DNA from: Paragonimus westermani
Taxonomy: Eukaryota; Platyhelminthes; Trematoda; Plagiorchiida; Troglotrematidae
Length of the DNA: 64,000 nt
Direction of reading: 5' to 3'
Assembly (NCBI GenBank): GCA_008508345.1
Contig: QNGE01001732.1
Span: 42,210 to 106,209, forward strand
Part shown: positions 23,135 through 36,937 of the stretch, in pieces
How positions within the stretch are numbered: the stretch's first letter is position 1
Layout: every line of letters begins with the position of its first letter
Position numbers and translations under genes: made by a program
The notes under the pieces: generated by a model
What the model was told of the DNA's origin: nothing
What the model saw: only the letters and a program-made list of their open reading frames with translations
Database searches by the model: none

Positions 23135-23307
23135 TCGGTTGCATCATCAGTTGTTTCAAACATTTCGGAATGGACCCGGCCACTCTCTGTGATAGTTGCC
23201 GATATGTTCCGCTCAAACATCACTGCAACTGCGACTGAACTGGTGTACAACATGGGTGACGGAAGAGTTTTACAAACTATCCCACACAATGTATGTAGTG
23301 TGTGCAG
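23135..23307 (+). CDS. Candidate internal exon, unknown protein
   Basis: A 173-bp segment sits between an acceptor-like ATCACGTTCAG (ending 23134) and a donor CAG|GTAAAT at 23308. It is open in phase 0 and encodes 57 codons plus two bases. The peptide begins SVASSVVSNISEWTRPLSVI, has an N-glycosylation site in RSNITATATELV, and ends IPHNVCSVCR. The Cys pair and glycosylation site suggest an extracellular protein. I do not recognise the family, and no neighbouring exon could be identified. Confidence 0.35.
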
Positions 23308-25285
23308 GTAAATGTTTATCTTCGTTTTTCAAATAACATTAGGATTAACCTTAGGACAGGCTATTTTAGCAAAACTTACAAATCAGTATTACTCGGGATA
23401 GTTGGAAAAAAATCTGTCACTGGTTTTGTGTTCCCAGGACTGCCGGATTCCATGAAATTTTCCGTTAGAAATAAATGAAAACGGGATGCACACAGCAAAC
23501 TTTCATCAACCGAAACCAAACCATATTCTGAGGAGACCATCATCGTGCAGAGTAACATTTACTGTGTGGTATTTTAATTGGTGTAAAACGTGATTCAGTT
23601 GCGAGTTAACATGTACTATATCATATACATCGGAATGGTTCGTGCTTTTTTCACATTAAAAAACGGGGCCTAGAAAGGTTCGTATTGTACAATGCCATTA
23701 AAGGTTGGTAACGTCCAGTTTCTCACGCAGAACTATCATAAATAAGAGTAGTTAGTGTCCAGTACTAGACTGTGTGCAGAATTTGACAGCTCCAGGTGAA
23801 AATAGCCTTTGTGCCAGAGGTGGCGGCTGAACATGTGGTAGTTGGCGACCACGGTGAAATCGAAAGTATCTAATGATTGGACATGTGGGTTTCATTTGTG
23901 TAAATCCAGATTGCCCCTCTTCCATGGAAACTTCCACTAATGTTGAGTACGGTTTGCAGTGTCGTTGCCATCATCTTGGATAGAATTTCTGTTGCTACTC
24001 GTAGTTCCACGTAGACAGCGCGGCCATGCGTGCGCAATATTTGTGCCTGGTACGTTCCCACGTTTTCATGCCGGTCATAACTCAGATCAAGCAGGAGTCA
24101 CAGAAGTTTTCTGATTGGCACCAGTCACTGTTAACAAAACTGAATGAGCACCTCGACCACCCTGTGAATTGTGAAAGTCACTCCACTGAAAGTTTCGTGA
24201 GGGCTAGATATTCCAAATGGTGACCCTGCGAAGGTGCAATCCGGATGGAGCAGTCATCAATTGAAGAGTGAGAAACTGGTTGACCGGATCGCACGTTTTG
24301 TATTCAGATAGTCGTTTCGATTGGACTCGCTCGGGAAAAAGCCCTAGGCTGGAATGTTGCTCTCGGTTAGTGCTAATCAATACTGAATAGCCTGTTCACG
24401 ATCGAACTTTCTACTACTGTCCACATGCTGTTGAATCAAGCATGTCGCAAACATGGCAATTAGCATGATCTGATGGCGCACACAAACACCCGGCATATTC
24501 ACTTTCGAGTAAGTCTGAGGATGCCGGATCATCTGCGAAGGGGATACGGTGACTGTTCTGTTGTCTTAGTTCGATCACCTACAAGCATGACATTTCAGTC
24601 AAGTTAAAATTAAAAATCACTGAACCTGCTGAGTAGCGTGAGTAACGGATAGTTGTTTAACTGAACAGAGAATCTATGTGAATGCAAAACTTGTGATCCA
24701 GTAAACGTGGTACAGGATTCATATGAAACGGTTTCAGAAAAGTTTTGCATACAATCCTGCAACCCAAAATACCACGCAAACTTTGAGTTAAAACCATAGA
24801 TTTCTGAAGGCCTGTTGACTTTTTGATTGCGGATGTGGTCGCAAACGATGTGGCTACAACCCTCACATAATCCACCAGATTTTTCACTTTTTCAATGTGG
24901 CTTCTAAGGAAACACTTGAAATTCATAACCTCAGAGGAACCGAGGCGTTCGATACGGATATTGTGTGATTATCGATAGGTCACAGAATCAGTTGTGTTCT
25001 CCATAATGGTGAAACCGGACTAGTTCCACACGTGACGAATGCGATCTCACTATCCAGATATGGAGCATTTTGTGAGAAACGTGGCTAACACATTTTGTCT
25101 GCTTTTTCCGTGCAATCGTTTTACTATCCCAATATCCTGCACAACTGATGCACACGATTCAACAACACACAATCTGTGTTATTTTGCGTAATATTGTTTT
25201 GCGATTCCCATAAGTTTGATCGTTATTCGATTCAGTTCAATCCAAATTACATTTGGTGTAGCCCTTTTACAGTAGTAACAGTGAT
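23308..25285. other. Intergenic or intronic stretch, no gene seen
   Basis: Open frames at 23870-24061 (-), 24026-24223 (+) and 24657-24926 (-) have no family signature that I can name. Nothing supportable. Confidence 0.3.
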
Positions 25286-25289
25286 TACT

Positions 25290-26675
25290 GGAATGCCTAA
25301 ATTACCCACCAACTTAAATGCATGGGAGGTGGAAGATTAGTTGGAATGATTTGACAATTGATACCTTACAAAATCTGATTTGAACGAGAAGAAGATTGCT
25401 TTCATTTTACATTTCGTCGGCATGGAAGCTTATGCACTTGTCAGAAGCTTGCCTTCGCCATACTCACCAACCAATAGTTCCTGTCCGACGCCAAAGAAAG
25501 TATTCTTTCAACACTTTAAACCAGTCAGTTTTGTAGCGTTTGAAATAGCCATGTTCAGTGTGCTGACTCAGTCAGAATCTCAGTTGGCTCACGATTTTGT
25601 CCTACAACTGCAAACGCAAACAGCTAAGTGTGAGTATGATGTCAAATTATAGAATCAGCTATGTAATCGATTGATTGTTGGTATGAGCTTGCCAAAGTTA
25701 CAATAGAAACGTCTCGTGCATCATGGTCAAAGGTTCCAGATTATTCGTAAAGTATGTGAACAGTATGAGTATGCTGAAGAAGTTGTTCTGTGCAATTATT
25801 CCAAAGACAACAATCCAAGGGTGAAAGAAGATAGCACATTGAAACCGCGGATTGATTCTTGTCCTCCAAGATCTTCTCTACAGTTTTTAAAGGATGTAAC
25901 GCGAATTCAATTCTACAACGATTTGCGAAATGCGCGTCCTGCGGGCGCAAGTATTCCCGGTATTCCTGTCCACAAAGACAGGCAGTGCTTCATCTGTGGA
26001 AAAGTGTGTCATATCCAGTCGGCATGTGAGTTCAAACGTTTATGTCACTTGAAGACAAATTCTATTCCGATCGTGCAATCATTGAATGATGACATTTCTA
26101 CTCTTTCTCTATGTATTTTGCCCGAAAACACTTCTCATATTTCGTAAACATCAGTGTCTGCTTCTGGCAAAAGTCGCAGTTTTGTGGTTGACACCGGTAG
26201 TGTTGTCAATAATCTCATATTCATACCTAGCCGTATTTTATCCTGATGCTGTTCTGCAACCCACACAAGTTAACATTCGTAGTATTACTTGTTATTCATT
26301 GCCTCTTGTAGGCTGCTACATCCTATCGGCGAATTTGCCCGATGCCAGTCCTATTGATTGTAAATTTTTAGTTCCAAGCTCGGGTCCATCTATTCTTGGA
26401 ATTGAAGTTTCACAACTATTACACTCTGACACTTCTCTACTAACATCAGTGAACGGCGTTGGCATTAAACAACTTATACTGGACTGTTCTAAGGCCACAG
26501 GGGAATACAAACACCAGCGGCGAAACTTGATGCTCCTGAGTACCCAGTCTTTCTGAACAGACAAATCATTCAGTTGGGTTTGCGAGAATTTGTGCGCAAA
26601 GAATTACAATCCATGTGTGACAAAGTAGTAATAACACCTGTTGGTTCATCAAACTGGACGAGTCCGATAGTGACG
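25290..26675 (+). mobile_element. Gypsy family 2: gag, zinc knuckle, protease, start of RT (decayed)
   Basis: From about 25380 the frame encodes a Gag capsid: KKIAFILHFVGMEAYALVRS, HFKPVSFVAFEIAMFSVL and DFVLQLQTQTAKCEYDVKL (the family's 'lh..kP.nf...R..f....q......f...Lq..a..C.fg'). After a stop it continues with a CCHC knuckle (CFICGKVCHIQSAC, about 25988-26029). An aspartic-protease start, FVVDTGSVVNNLIF, lies at about 26183-26224, and its remainder reads in a shifted frame as ITCYSLPLVGCYIL and ILGIEVSQLLHSDTSLL. The RT N-terminus is visible as LREFVRKELQSMCDKVVITP and SSNWTSPIVT to about 26673. The element then ends abruptly. Several stops and frameshifts are present. Confidence 0.8.
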
Positions 26676-29213
26676 CTTCACGGCTGCGGTTCGATTCAAT
26701 CCAGCAACAGAAGCAACAAGCAAGAACGCGGCAACTGCCTTACCAACTGGTACTTCTGGTCACGTTGTTTCTGTCGCTGGTTCGAATGCACCCGAGGCTC
26801 TCAGTTCTCATCACTGCTTCACGTATAAACCATCAAGTCTGTCAAATTACTTATTAGTACAGGGAGTGTCAGCTACATGTTGGCACCGTTACTTGCGTGG
26901 CAAAATTGGAACCAACCATAATGTTGAAATCAAAGTTATTCACCGAAACTTCCCCGAACTACAGGAAACGAGCGTTTGCTTCTGTATCCACAAGCAAATG
27001 TGGTTTGGCGTTTGCCAATGATAACTCAAACGTGCCTAATACGTGATGAATGGGGTATCATTTCCGTCGCATGAAACCATGGCAGGCGCTCACATCCCCG
27101 TAGCATGAACGACGCACTACTTGTGAGCTTTTGAAGTAACGAAACACGAGTCTGTTTACCCATTTTGGGACGAATGCACTGAAATGTGTTTGTAAATGCC
27201 AGAGCTACGCTCAAGGGTGAGTCGGCTGATTTGTAGGTAACAATTGCTTGCTAAAATGCAATGGGAGAACCAAAATTTCAATATTTGTGTTTTCTACATC
27301 GCCTAATCAAACAATTTGTATTCAGAAAATTGACGGTATTAATATTTAAATAATATGGGCCTGGATTTCCTTTATCTAATAAGTTTTTCTGAACATAAGA
27401 ACATTGTCATATTTCCACTTAGTGTTTTCTCTGACTTACTGATTACGATAGCAAACCTGAGAATTGTAGCAACAACTAGAGAAGTGTTGCAGTAAATCCT
27501 TGACGACTCAAGTTTCCGGCCTGTGAAGTTGACTGCAAAGGGGTGGGAATATTTTGAAAGATATCCATCCAAGTATGAAGGTGTGATAATATTTGGACAG
27601 CTAATTCTAGACAGAAAGTTGCTATACATGTGGACAAAATACGATGGTTCATTTCTTGTGTATGGTTCGTGATTCTCTCAGATGTGATATTCCATTGGAA
27701 ATTAACAGTAAGAATAGTTGACATTTATGGAAATCCCCGAAGTGTATCACAATGTTTAAGATATTGACACCGGACTTCAGTTGCTAGAACTTTTGGTGGA
27801 ACAATGGTTCCACCCGGTCTTGTTACTCACGATTAGTGAAACAGTATGCTGATTTTGAGTACGACTGACAGAAGGCTAAGACCGCATGTACCATATGAGG
27901 ACAAATTTTGTCGTATCTTTATATACGCACACAACTTGTTGTTTATTTATAGAACATTTGAAATAGTCTTGTGAACTGAAATGTCAATGTGCGCAGGGCT
28001 TGTCACTATCAATACTGTAACTGTACGTACAACCGTTTCGGATCATATAACACGGACTGAAACTTTCGGATAGCATCTAATGTAGAGAAACCTGGTGTCT
28101 AGCTGATTCCTCTGTAACCACCTTATGAGACCGTAAGGAAAATAGTTTTTGTTTAGATTTGTTGAAACTGTTCATTTATATCAGTATTAGAAGTAAACCA
28201 TACATTATCCAGATTAAACATGTAAGGTTGAACAGAGACAACACGGATTTTTAATCACACCAACCCCTGTATAATCAAGATCACGGCAACTTGATAGGTT
28301 GCCACAAATCCTGTGTCCACACTGTTTAGCCCTAGTGTCGGATGTATATGAATTACACCTTTGGTGTTTACGACTGAATCAAATCAAAATCATTTTGCAT
28401 TCTCCTCTTGACTGAAAACAAAAGTTTCCTACGATCTGTCGAGGCCACTGCAATCAGACACCACCCCATTTTATGCGCACGAGAATAACTGTTTGTTACG
28501 TTGATACTGCCAGAGAAAGACATGGTCAAGCATTATGGTGATAACGTTAGATCAAATATACAAGGCGTAAAGGCAGAAACGTAATCAACGACTGTTGTTC
28601 GAAAAAGTTTGAGAATTTGAGATGATGGATGACACCATCCTGGGTATCAGTAGTCGGCTTATTTGCCTTCTGTACGATTAGTCTGCGGAAGCAGGCAGGT
28701 TCGAAAAACTTGCGCTTAATTTTCTTGCTGATGTTCATGCATAGGTATCAGTTGAAATTATTGAAAAGGAATTCACCTGGAACACCTCAACAGCTGTTCC
28801 ATTGATAACATTACATTGTTATAGAATAGTTCACGATCATATATTGACCGCAAAACATGGTTATCTAGCTATGTTTACACAATTTATGCAGTTCGTCGTG
28901 TTCAGTGCGTTCAGTTCACTTTTGGTCGTAAAGTGACACGTTTTCAAGTGTTGTCAGCCGACACAGCCATATCATATATAATAAAGCAAGGGTTTGTATG
29001 AGGTTTGTATGGTTTATATGTACACATGATTTATATTTCTACTTACAGTTTTATGACGATAGGGCTGTTACAAATGGAGTGAACTATGTTTTAGGAATGC
29101 AAAGTTGTGTAAATTTCGGCAGCACACATAATCCTGTGTTCTTTCTGCGACAGTATTCTCCTATCACACCTGCTTACCGCATGGCGAGCTCAAACAGACA
29201 GACACAAACATCC
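26676..29213. other. Intergenic or intronic stretch, no gene seen
   Basis: A slightly GC-richer patch at 26680-26825 encodes Ala/Thr/Ser-rich peptide (AATALPTGTSGHVVSVAGSN) in one frame, without recognisable identity. The rest is AT-rich with nothing to report. Confidence 0.3.
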
Positions 29214-29671
29214 CCGAATGATTTCGCATTTAGAAGAAATGAAGCAATCTCAGTTGGAAGATATCCACAACAGACTTATTACGAATGAAATCAAACAGTT
29301 TGGACGTCGTGTTTAACATGTCAACGATAAACAGATTGAAAATATCAAAACGTTAGGAGCACGTTTTAGTACTCTATGATTCAACCAACTAGGGTGTTCT
29401 TCCTCCGTTTGTTGTAATCGAATTCGGATTTCGAGGTGGCTGAAACGTAGAATATTTCAACCTGATTCAAACCTTGTGTTGTTCGCTGTCTGTTTATCAA
29501 CAAGCTCAGTTGGCAGAAAACTTGGATTTTTCTTCACTTTCTGTTTTATTTTCCACTAAAATGTTGAACTCAGATTTTACTGTTGATCAGATTTGCAAAT
29601 CAAGTCTCTACAGTAAAAGTGGCAACGAAACCAATCACAATTCTATGGACGGCAGAATACTCACTGAAAAC
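29214..29671 (+). mobile_element. Possible gypsy-type gag fragment, highly degraded
   Basis: From an ATG near 29217 the frame reads MISHLEEMKQSQLEDIHNRL, a coiled gag-like N-terminus. After a stop, DKQIENIKTLGARFSTL follows, like the short helices that precede capsid domains in this gypsy group. Further on, in another frame, LNSDFTVDQICKS faintly resembles a late capsid helix. The region is full of stops. The assignment rests on faint resemblance only. Confidence 0.3.
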
Positions 29672-32600
29672 TAGTGCGTAATGTTTTCACTGATATACAT
29701 GCCAATGTTCGTATATGATATTTCTTTGATGAAAACGATCAGCTTTCCATCTGCTTACCCTGATAAAATATACCAAAACCATGTGATTCGTGAAGATCAT
29801 ACGTTTGTCCGTTCAAAAACATGTTATCATGTATGTATATATAAACGAAACTCATGTAACAGCGATGTACGAATACTTAACTAATCAGCTTCCGGCATGA
29901 GCTGCACATACTCATTTATATGTAAACAAACGCACGTTGGTGGATAGAAGCCACTGTATCGAGTGGATGAGATTCACAAACCGTGCTCTGTCGCTCACAT
30001 TCATCTAGTTAACACTGCGGAAGTTGTTCATCCTGCTTGTAGGTTTGTTTCAAATAAAATGACTGAAAACGAATTAATTTCGAGTTGCCCATCCGTGAAT
30101 TATGAGCCACCGAATTGTGAACTGCTGGTATATTGATAACAGGACCTAGGTGGAAGGTATCACATTGCCTCCCGAAAACATTTATCAGAAAAGAACGTAA
30201 ATTATGCGTACTGTCCAGTTTACGTGTGACATTCCAATGAGCAGACTTTTAGCTTACCGCTCACCGTGTCCCCTGAAAAACAGGTATTACTGGATAAGAA
30301 AATAAGATATCACTGTGAACCACTTTTCAAAGGCTTTTCACTTCATATTGTCATCCAATTATACATAATGTCGTGCACATTTTTTTAGCTATCCACGTCG
30401 AGATTACTCGTCATATTAAACGTTATTTCCATCACTATTTAACAGTTCGGTTAAGGAAACCTGTTCAGTTTAACTGGTTAGATTTGGGCCAGAACCCCAC
30501 ATAGGCAAAAATTCCAAATGCGCACTGCATGTTGTATTGATTCCAAAAGAAATATATTGTTTTATACTCTCACCATAGTCATTTACTTGACTTGGATACA
30601 ATTTACAGAGTATCCAACTCTGTGGAACACATACTTACGTCATTGTGGCCTCCAGAACAGATGTGTTAGTCAGTGTGAGATAGTGAAATCACGCGGCTGA
30701 CAAGAAGCACAAACATTGCCTATCAATTAGAACTACTCGTGCACGTGACCAGAGAACAGGATTTTATTGCTACATTATAAAATGGTGGATATCAGTAAAT
30801 GAATGTGAAGTGACTGATCGGTTTCTGTAAATGATTTAATTCATTAATAAAATAGTTCTTGTAGCTACACTTGTAAATGCATCGTGGTTATCTCGCACGG
30901 TAAGGTTTGGTTTCATATCAAACGGTACCCGGAATGACTTGCAGATTGAAATGATTTCGTCACGAACGTGTGGATTATTGTTTTAACCTACCTGCAATTA
31001 CCATATCTGTTAACTCAAAACCATTTCCTTTAACGAGAAAAATAAGCAATCGTGTTGATTTTGGAATTTCACCTATGTGTTGGGATGTATAAGCGCTGTG
31101 ACAAATCTCCTGCTCTAGATATGTACCACAAAATGTCTTCGGATATTGCCAAAGCTCGTCACTGATTTGTGCTTTCTAGTTTGGACTTATGGAATAACCA
31201 GCGGTAGAGCTGTTATTACAAGAACAAGGTTGACCGAATCCACCGGTGCATGTCCAAAATGGAACACCTCTCTTGATCTAAAGACCGAAAGTAACTGAGT
31301 TTTGTTTGAACGGATGCTTGTGTACTGAGATTAAGGAAGACTGAAACATTAAAAACCTGCCAAAATTGTGATCACGAACTCCCCATTCTGAATAGTGCTT
31401 CGACGCTTTGAATAATATTTCGACACCAAACAAGTGGACTGATGTATGTAGGTTATACGGATAAATAACGGCAGTCTTCCCCGAAACACTGTTCTGAGAG
31501 ATAGTGGCCACTGCTTCATTTAGGTTTTCGAGGCAAACTCGAATGGTTATCGTTAGGTTGAGATAAGTAACAGCATAAAGTGGATCAACTTTGTGAGAAC
31601 AAAATTGAATGGAACGTTTGCCAGATTGTCTGTTTCCACTTCTGTTTCATAGCTATACGTGGTACAGTCTGCAAGTTAGCGCACATCTGTTCTTCGTGTG
31701 TTAGTCTGCGAATTATGCCATCTTCAACAGAAAGTTAGTTGTGTTTAAAATTCGGTTAGCATTAGAGTAAACCTCTGGCTTTTAAATTTCCAATGAGATT
31801 TGTGATTGTAGCAACCATTGACATGCTTCCATATACCAGTATGATAATTGTAGATATCAGGTCGAAATATACGCGTTGCACAACAAAATGACAGACTGTA
31901 GGGATAAGTTTATGGACCAGAGTTTATGCATTGTGATAGGGATTTTGATAGTATTGGCAGAAGTGATGCTGAGGTAATCCAACAAAAATCGCCCGCAAAA
32001 TATCATTTCAAGCGTGAATGTTTGATACACAAAAGCAGTTTAGATGATATAGCATCCAACATCCAAGGCATAACAATTCTTCAGAATGTCAGTGTCACAG
32101 TAAGGTTATCTGCTTACCCAGCTTGAATATACCGGTTGCTTAATGGACAAACACAGAATATGATTTCATGGATTACTACTATGTTTAATCACAATTTGTG
32201 TTAATCCCAAATACCGGTGGATGATAACCACAAGGCGAAATGTGCACATGGAAGCGTACAAAATTACTCATCAGCGGAGCCGAGCCGAACAGTTGACGCT
32301 ACCAGGATGAATTTCAGCAACCAATGTTCCATTTTTATTATACAGCCTAGAAATTATTGTCTTGAGACTGGATATCTGGACACTATTGTGGTTCATGCAC
32401 GTCGATTGGTAGGTAGCACTTCATCATCCACATGTTCGTGGTGCTCTGTTAAACTCATCATTGGTCAAGAAAGCTGTCATACAAACATGTATGCAAGGTA
32501 CACTGTTTCTATTTGGGGATACAAACATTTACTGGTCAGTCTATTGATGGGTTCATGCATCTGACTTCCAATTCAAGTGATCATCATGAAAGATTAGTCC

Positions 32601-34440
32601 TCCCAAAGTGTTCGCGCAATGATCACAGGTCCATATGTGACATTGCAGAGACAAGGCGATTCACATCGGTTACTGGGTTCAGCTTGCTAACGTGAATGTC
32701 TCTGTAAATATTGGCTGATCCGGAGTTAAACTACTCATATTAGGTCAGCTCTGATGGACTGACCTGAGGTTTGTGTGGCTCGGAATTTTACAGAGTCATG
32801 CGATTCATGAACAGATGATTTCCTCTGCTGATTATCCTATCCGGTATCACGAAAATTATTCACACCCACTGAATTAAGTGTTCTTCCGCAGAGTCCAGTT
32901 CTGTGACGTGTAAGAGTTGTCCGTATTTGAACCAGTAAAGGAAGTTCTTAATATACCGCTGGCAACTTATTCTGATATACGTCATCCATAATTTCGGAAT
33001 GCCAGTAAGTGCCGTTTCGAAAAAAAATGTGGTGCATATTTGTATCCCCGTATACAACATTGAATGTTTCTGGCTAGATGAATGGGGATAAGCGTAAAGA
33101 GTTCATAACGCACATCTCAAAATGTAGCAAGCGTGCGACAGAGTCGTTCCTCCAATACCTGCACCTCCGGATAGCAGTTACTAGCCCTCGTTCATGGACC
33201 TTTGGGGGATTTGACGAAGATCAGAAAGAAGACGGTCGCTACCATATGCTGACATTTCCTTCACCCCCGTTAGTCACACACGTAACAAGTGCACTACGTA
33301 GATAGCAGATAAACAAACAGACAAAAGGTAGTTATGGTATCATACCATGCACACCATATAATCAAGAACGCAGCAGAAACAATATTCCCCAGCCATCGTT
33401 TTGTAAACAACGCCATCTGAGAAGTTCATGCTAGTGTGGTTTCGTTAAGTGCTAGTAGATTCGTGTTCCGACTGCTCAACAACGCGCCGAATGAGCTAAC
33501 TAGGTGAGGTCTGGTAAGGTCTGCTCTCTGTAGCTCGGATGATCTCAAGGGCGGGATGACGGCTGGCTGCATCACAGGTAAAGTCGAGGTACTTGATGCA
33601 TAGATTGAAATTTGGTATTTCTCCAAGTGCAACCAAAAACTGTATCTTTAGATATGCTTCCGGGGGGCAAACTGTCGACCTCGCAATTAGATCGGGATGC
33701 TTCCGGCTATCAGCTGTAGTGCAGGTAGGCAATTACCCCAGAAAGACGAATGAGAAGCGTATTCATCACCTGCTGAAAAATTGCAGCAGCCGTCTTGATA
33801 CAAAACGGCGGTGTGGTATGCTGAACCAACATGCGGCGGGCTTTGATACTGATCAAATCACAACACCTTATTGTTAATCCCGGACGTTCAATGGTTGTCC
33901 GAGCCGCGGTCAGTCTATTTGCAACGTGTGCTGAGAGGTTGGATCTAGAATAGTTGCGTCTGTAATGCAGCGAGCGTCTATATTTCCGAGCTCAGTGAGC
34001 AACCGATTCGGACCCAAAAAAGACGGTCGTAAAAGCTAGTTTCTTACTAATAAGGTGTTAAGTTACAAGAAGATTATTATAAGCCAAATAGAAGACAAAA
34101 CCAAACCCCACTATTGGATCCACCAAGTGAACACGTCCCGAGATTGATGGTCCACGTGAATACGATCACATGCAACAGACCCTTAATGGCAAAACGATCA
34201 AGCGCAAAATGAGACCAGGTTACACCTAAACAAAGGCTCAGCAGTGGGAAGAACAGAATAAAAAACTACGCGGGGATGAGCTTCCATAGGTAAACAATAT
34301 CAAGACTTATTAATACATCCAGATTAATGTCCGTAAGAGAAGTGCTGCTTCACGCGTGCAATTTGAATGGCTATTTCTGTCTTTGCAGGAAAGGCTCTCA
34401 ATCTCTACAAGAAGATTTGAAATATAAGGGAAAGAGCCAA
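29672..34440. other. Intergenic stretch, no gene seen
   Basis: Nothing recognisable. The segment 33480-33740 is GC-richer and open on both strands (for example a 78-codon minus frame with SRKHPDLIARSTVCPPEAYL) but has no assignable domain. A 115-codon frame at 32217-32564 also lacks motifs. Confidence 0.3.
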
Positions 34441-34444
34441 CGAG

Positions 34445-36130
34445 CAGTGACTAGATAAGATAAGGGGGCATTGTCACCAACTTTTTATAAAACACAACGA
34501 TCTTCAAACACTGAATGCAACCAGCTAATTCGATACCGAGTGCTACTTGCATCTGCAGATAAGCGTCAGCAATATCCCGTTTAGCGAAACAAATTCCGTC
34601 ACTGACGCTTATGCACATATTTAATGGTGCTGGACGTGGACAGTAGTTCGAGTTCAAGACACAATTTAACCCATTAGAGAAATCGGCACGGATGTGAATC
34701 GGGTCGTTGACTTTCTTAATCACGACAACTGATACACGAATGGGGAGTTCCTGTTCTTCAAGGTGTTTGGACGCTGCGTCTACGAATGTCAAGGCGGCGT
34801 ACAATACTGACCTTTCCAGGACGGAAGGCGGGTTGAAATCCTGGTGGTCGATTCAAGATTGCTTGGGCCCGAGAGCAGAGTTCCAGAACTTCCGGAAACA
34901 TCCCTGCGAACCTTTGGGTGGTTGCAGTAGTTGTATTGCGTGGAACGGCTGTGGACCGCACCTGGTTGCAGAGTGCTTAAACTGGAAGGTCGTCCAGGCC
35001 GATCCAGCCAGTCGAGCCCGAGCAACCCGAGGATCGAGGCAGAGACGTGGCAAAAACCGTTAATAGTGATCTCCCGAAAAGAGACGTAACATCACCGTTG
35101 ACCGGTTGATTGGAAAAAGCCGCATTAAGCCTTGGTGGTAGATTGAGACCTCTGTCGGATTGGAGGATGGCCAAGCATTCTCCAAAGATTCTGTGGGGTA
35201 ACTACTTTTTGACGTAGTTTCCAACTATAATGGAGCTGGAAAGCCATCAATGAGGCCCGACATAAACTTCCGTCGACTAAGAATGTTGACCAGTAAGATG
35301 GTCAGCAGATTCAGCTGTCCGCCAGCTGGTTCAGGTCTGATATTCGAGTTGAACTTGGAGCCGCACCACGGCTTGAAGATAGAGAAGCCACCGTCAATAA
35401 GCAGGGTTTGACGGAGGTTGTCTTTGTGTTCTGGTTGATCACACCGTCTGAAAGGGGAGTCACGATGAGCATGCCAGGCGCCACAATGTTTGCAGGGGGA
35501 CGAAGGTGTCTTTTTGGCGTTTGAGCACTGAGGATGCAAGCCAGATGCTACAAGAAGTGAATCAGGGCCACGGTGTGGTGGGCGATCACGGGGTTGTGTG
35601 CTATTGTCCAAACCGTGTCCAAATAAATCGAAGCATATCGCATGTACGACTCCAGTGCCACGCGGGACCACCATGGCCTCGTGTTTGGGGTTGATGCTGC
35701 GATGATACTCGCGGATGTGCATGTAAGGGGTCGTCATTTGACATTACTTGTCCCTGTTCAGTAAGCGAGTACAAATGTTTGCGTCTTTCAAAGGGTGAAG
35801 ACTGCAGAGAAACACCAGACATACGAAGTGATCCTCGATAGGCGAATAAAGTTCAAAGCGCTGATACTAGCGACTGAAAGCGTCAGCATAGGTGACGTAT
35901 TTGTCGTAGTCAGACTTTTAGTCACATTTAGTCACCTATACCTTGTGTTAAACAAGGAAGACTGGTCTCTGAGAATGGGCCGCAGCGTCACAATAGCTTT
36001 ATCGATGGACCTGCCGCGTGGATTTTTTGGAAGAATGAATTTGACGTACTTCTGGTGTTGGACAATACCTAGTTCACGTAAGACGAGAACCTTCCACGGT
36101 TCATTCTGCTTGCCTGAATCGGCATTATGT
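34445..36130 (-). mobile_element. Gypsy family 3: gag, nucleocapsid, protease, RT (decayed)
   Basis: On the minus strand, from high to low coordinates, the first block is a Gag block KFILPKNPRGRSIDKAIVTL with QSSLFNTRYR (about 36067-35936). Next is a nucleocapsid-like CKHCGAWHAHRDSPF (about 35500-35455). The protease region RRKFMSGLIDGFPAPL is then broken by a stop exactly at the catalytic loop, which reads LETTS where the family has LDTAS. The RT (about 34800-34450) has VVVIKKVNDPIHIRADFSNG, LNCVLNSNYCPRP and FAKRDIADAYLQMQV, then fades before a YxDD box. The element straddles the boundary of the inverted repeat at 34758: gag and protease lie inside the arm, RT outside. Confidence 0.75.
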
Positions 36131-36618
36131 CTCTCACTTTAAAAATAAAATGATCACAAACTCGCTCATGTGCACGAGGTCTGTGGTGACCAAGAAAGGA
36201 AGATCGGGAAGTAGGCCGGACAGAAGTGTTGACGTTACTGCGAGGCCCCAAACGGAAGACATGCATGTTGTTGGCACATGTTTATGCCAACATTGAGGGT
36301 TACCTGAACAACAATGCGCTAGGTCTTCTGCAAGATAAATTAAAGGGTATTTTTGGGTAACTGGAGGCTTCAGCTACAGTTGTCTTGTTGATAGTGACGT
36401 CAAAGTAAAGACATAATTCCCTGTTGTAGTATTAAGTCAAAACGCAGAAGGAGGTCAGCTGCAGTGACGACTGTGCAAACACTATGAATTTCCGATCTGC
36501 AGCATAAGTACATGGAATACCAGAATTTATCGTTAATATACTTTTTGTGCGTATTCGTCAACATATAACTGTCAGATTTTAAGCCAACAGTGTTTTCAAC
36601 TTACGTTTTCTCCCTTAG

Positions 36619-36769
36619 CGTACTTGATGTGCCACTGGTTTGCAGCCCGGAGTCTGTCAGCAATATCTTGAAAGCGGTGCGATCACTAGTTTACAGATAT
36701 CAACGAGGCTGCGGAGTGCTCGGTGCAGTCAATGCCACAACTTACTGGAAAAGACTGGTTGCGTTTCAG
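36619..36769 (+). CDS. Candidate internal exon, unknown protein (arm 1 copy)
   Basis: A 151-bp segment lies between acceptor TTTTCTCCCTTAG (ending 36618) and donor CAG|GTAATG (36770). It is open in one frame with one leading base and 50 codons. The peptide includes DVPLVCSPESVSNILKAVRS, then LVYRYQRGCGVLGAV and TYWKRLVAFQ. The codon pattern and splice signals look real, but the frame also runs on past the donor to a stop at 36937, so the end is uncertain. I do not recognise the family. An identical copy lies on the other strand in arm 2. Confidence 0.35.
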
Positions 36770-36937
36770 GTAATGTCCATAGCTAAAAGTCGGAATTTGG
36801 ATCTATGCCAATCTGAAATTTTTGGACGAGACCAAATTTTGGAACATCAGTCATTGTTTAAAGGCTGTCGGTTATTCCGTCATGAACTTCGACGAGAGTT
36901 GAATTTGATTGACAGAAATGCACCGTACAACTGTTGA

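Noticed and set aside
29049..29288. Phase-0 exon-like frame (FYDDRAVTNGVNYVLG...) after a TTCTACTTACAG acceptor
   Set aside because: A gag-like frame overlaps its 3' half in another phase, and there is no recognisable domain, so a chance frame is as likely.
33480..33740. GC-richer patch open on both strands
   Set aside because: No motif of RT, integrase, gag or host protein could be assigned.
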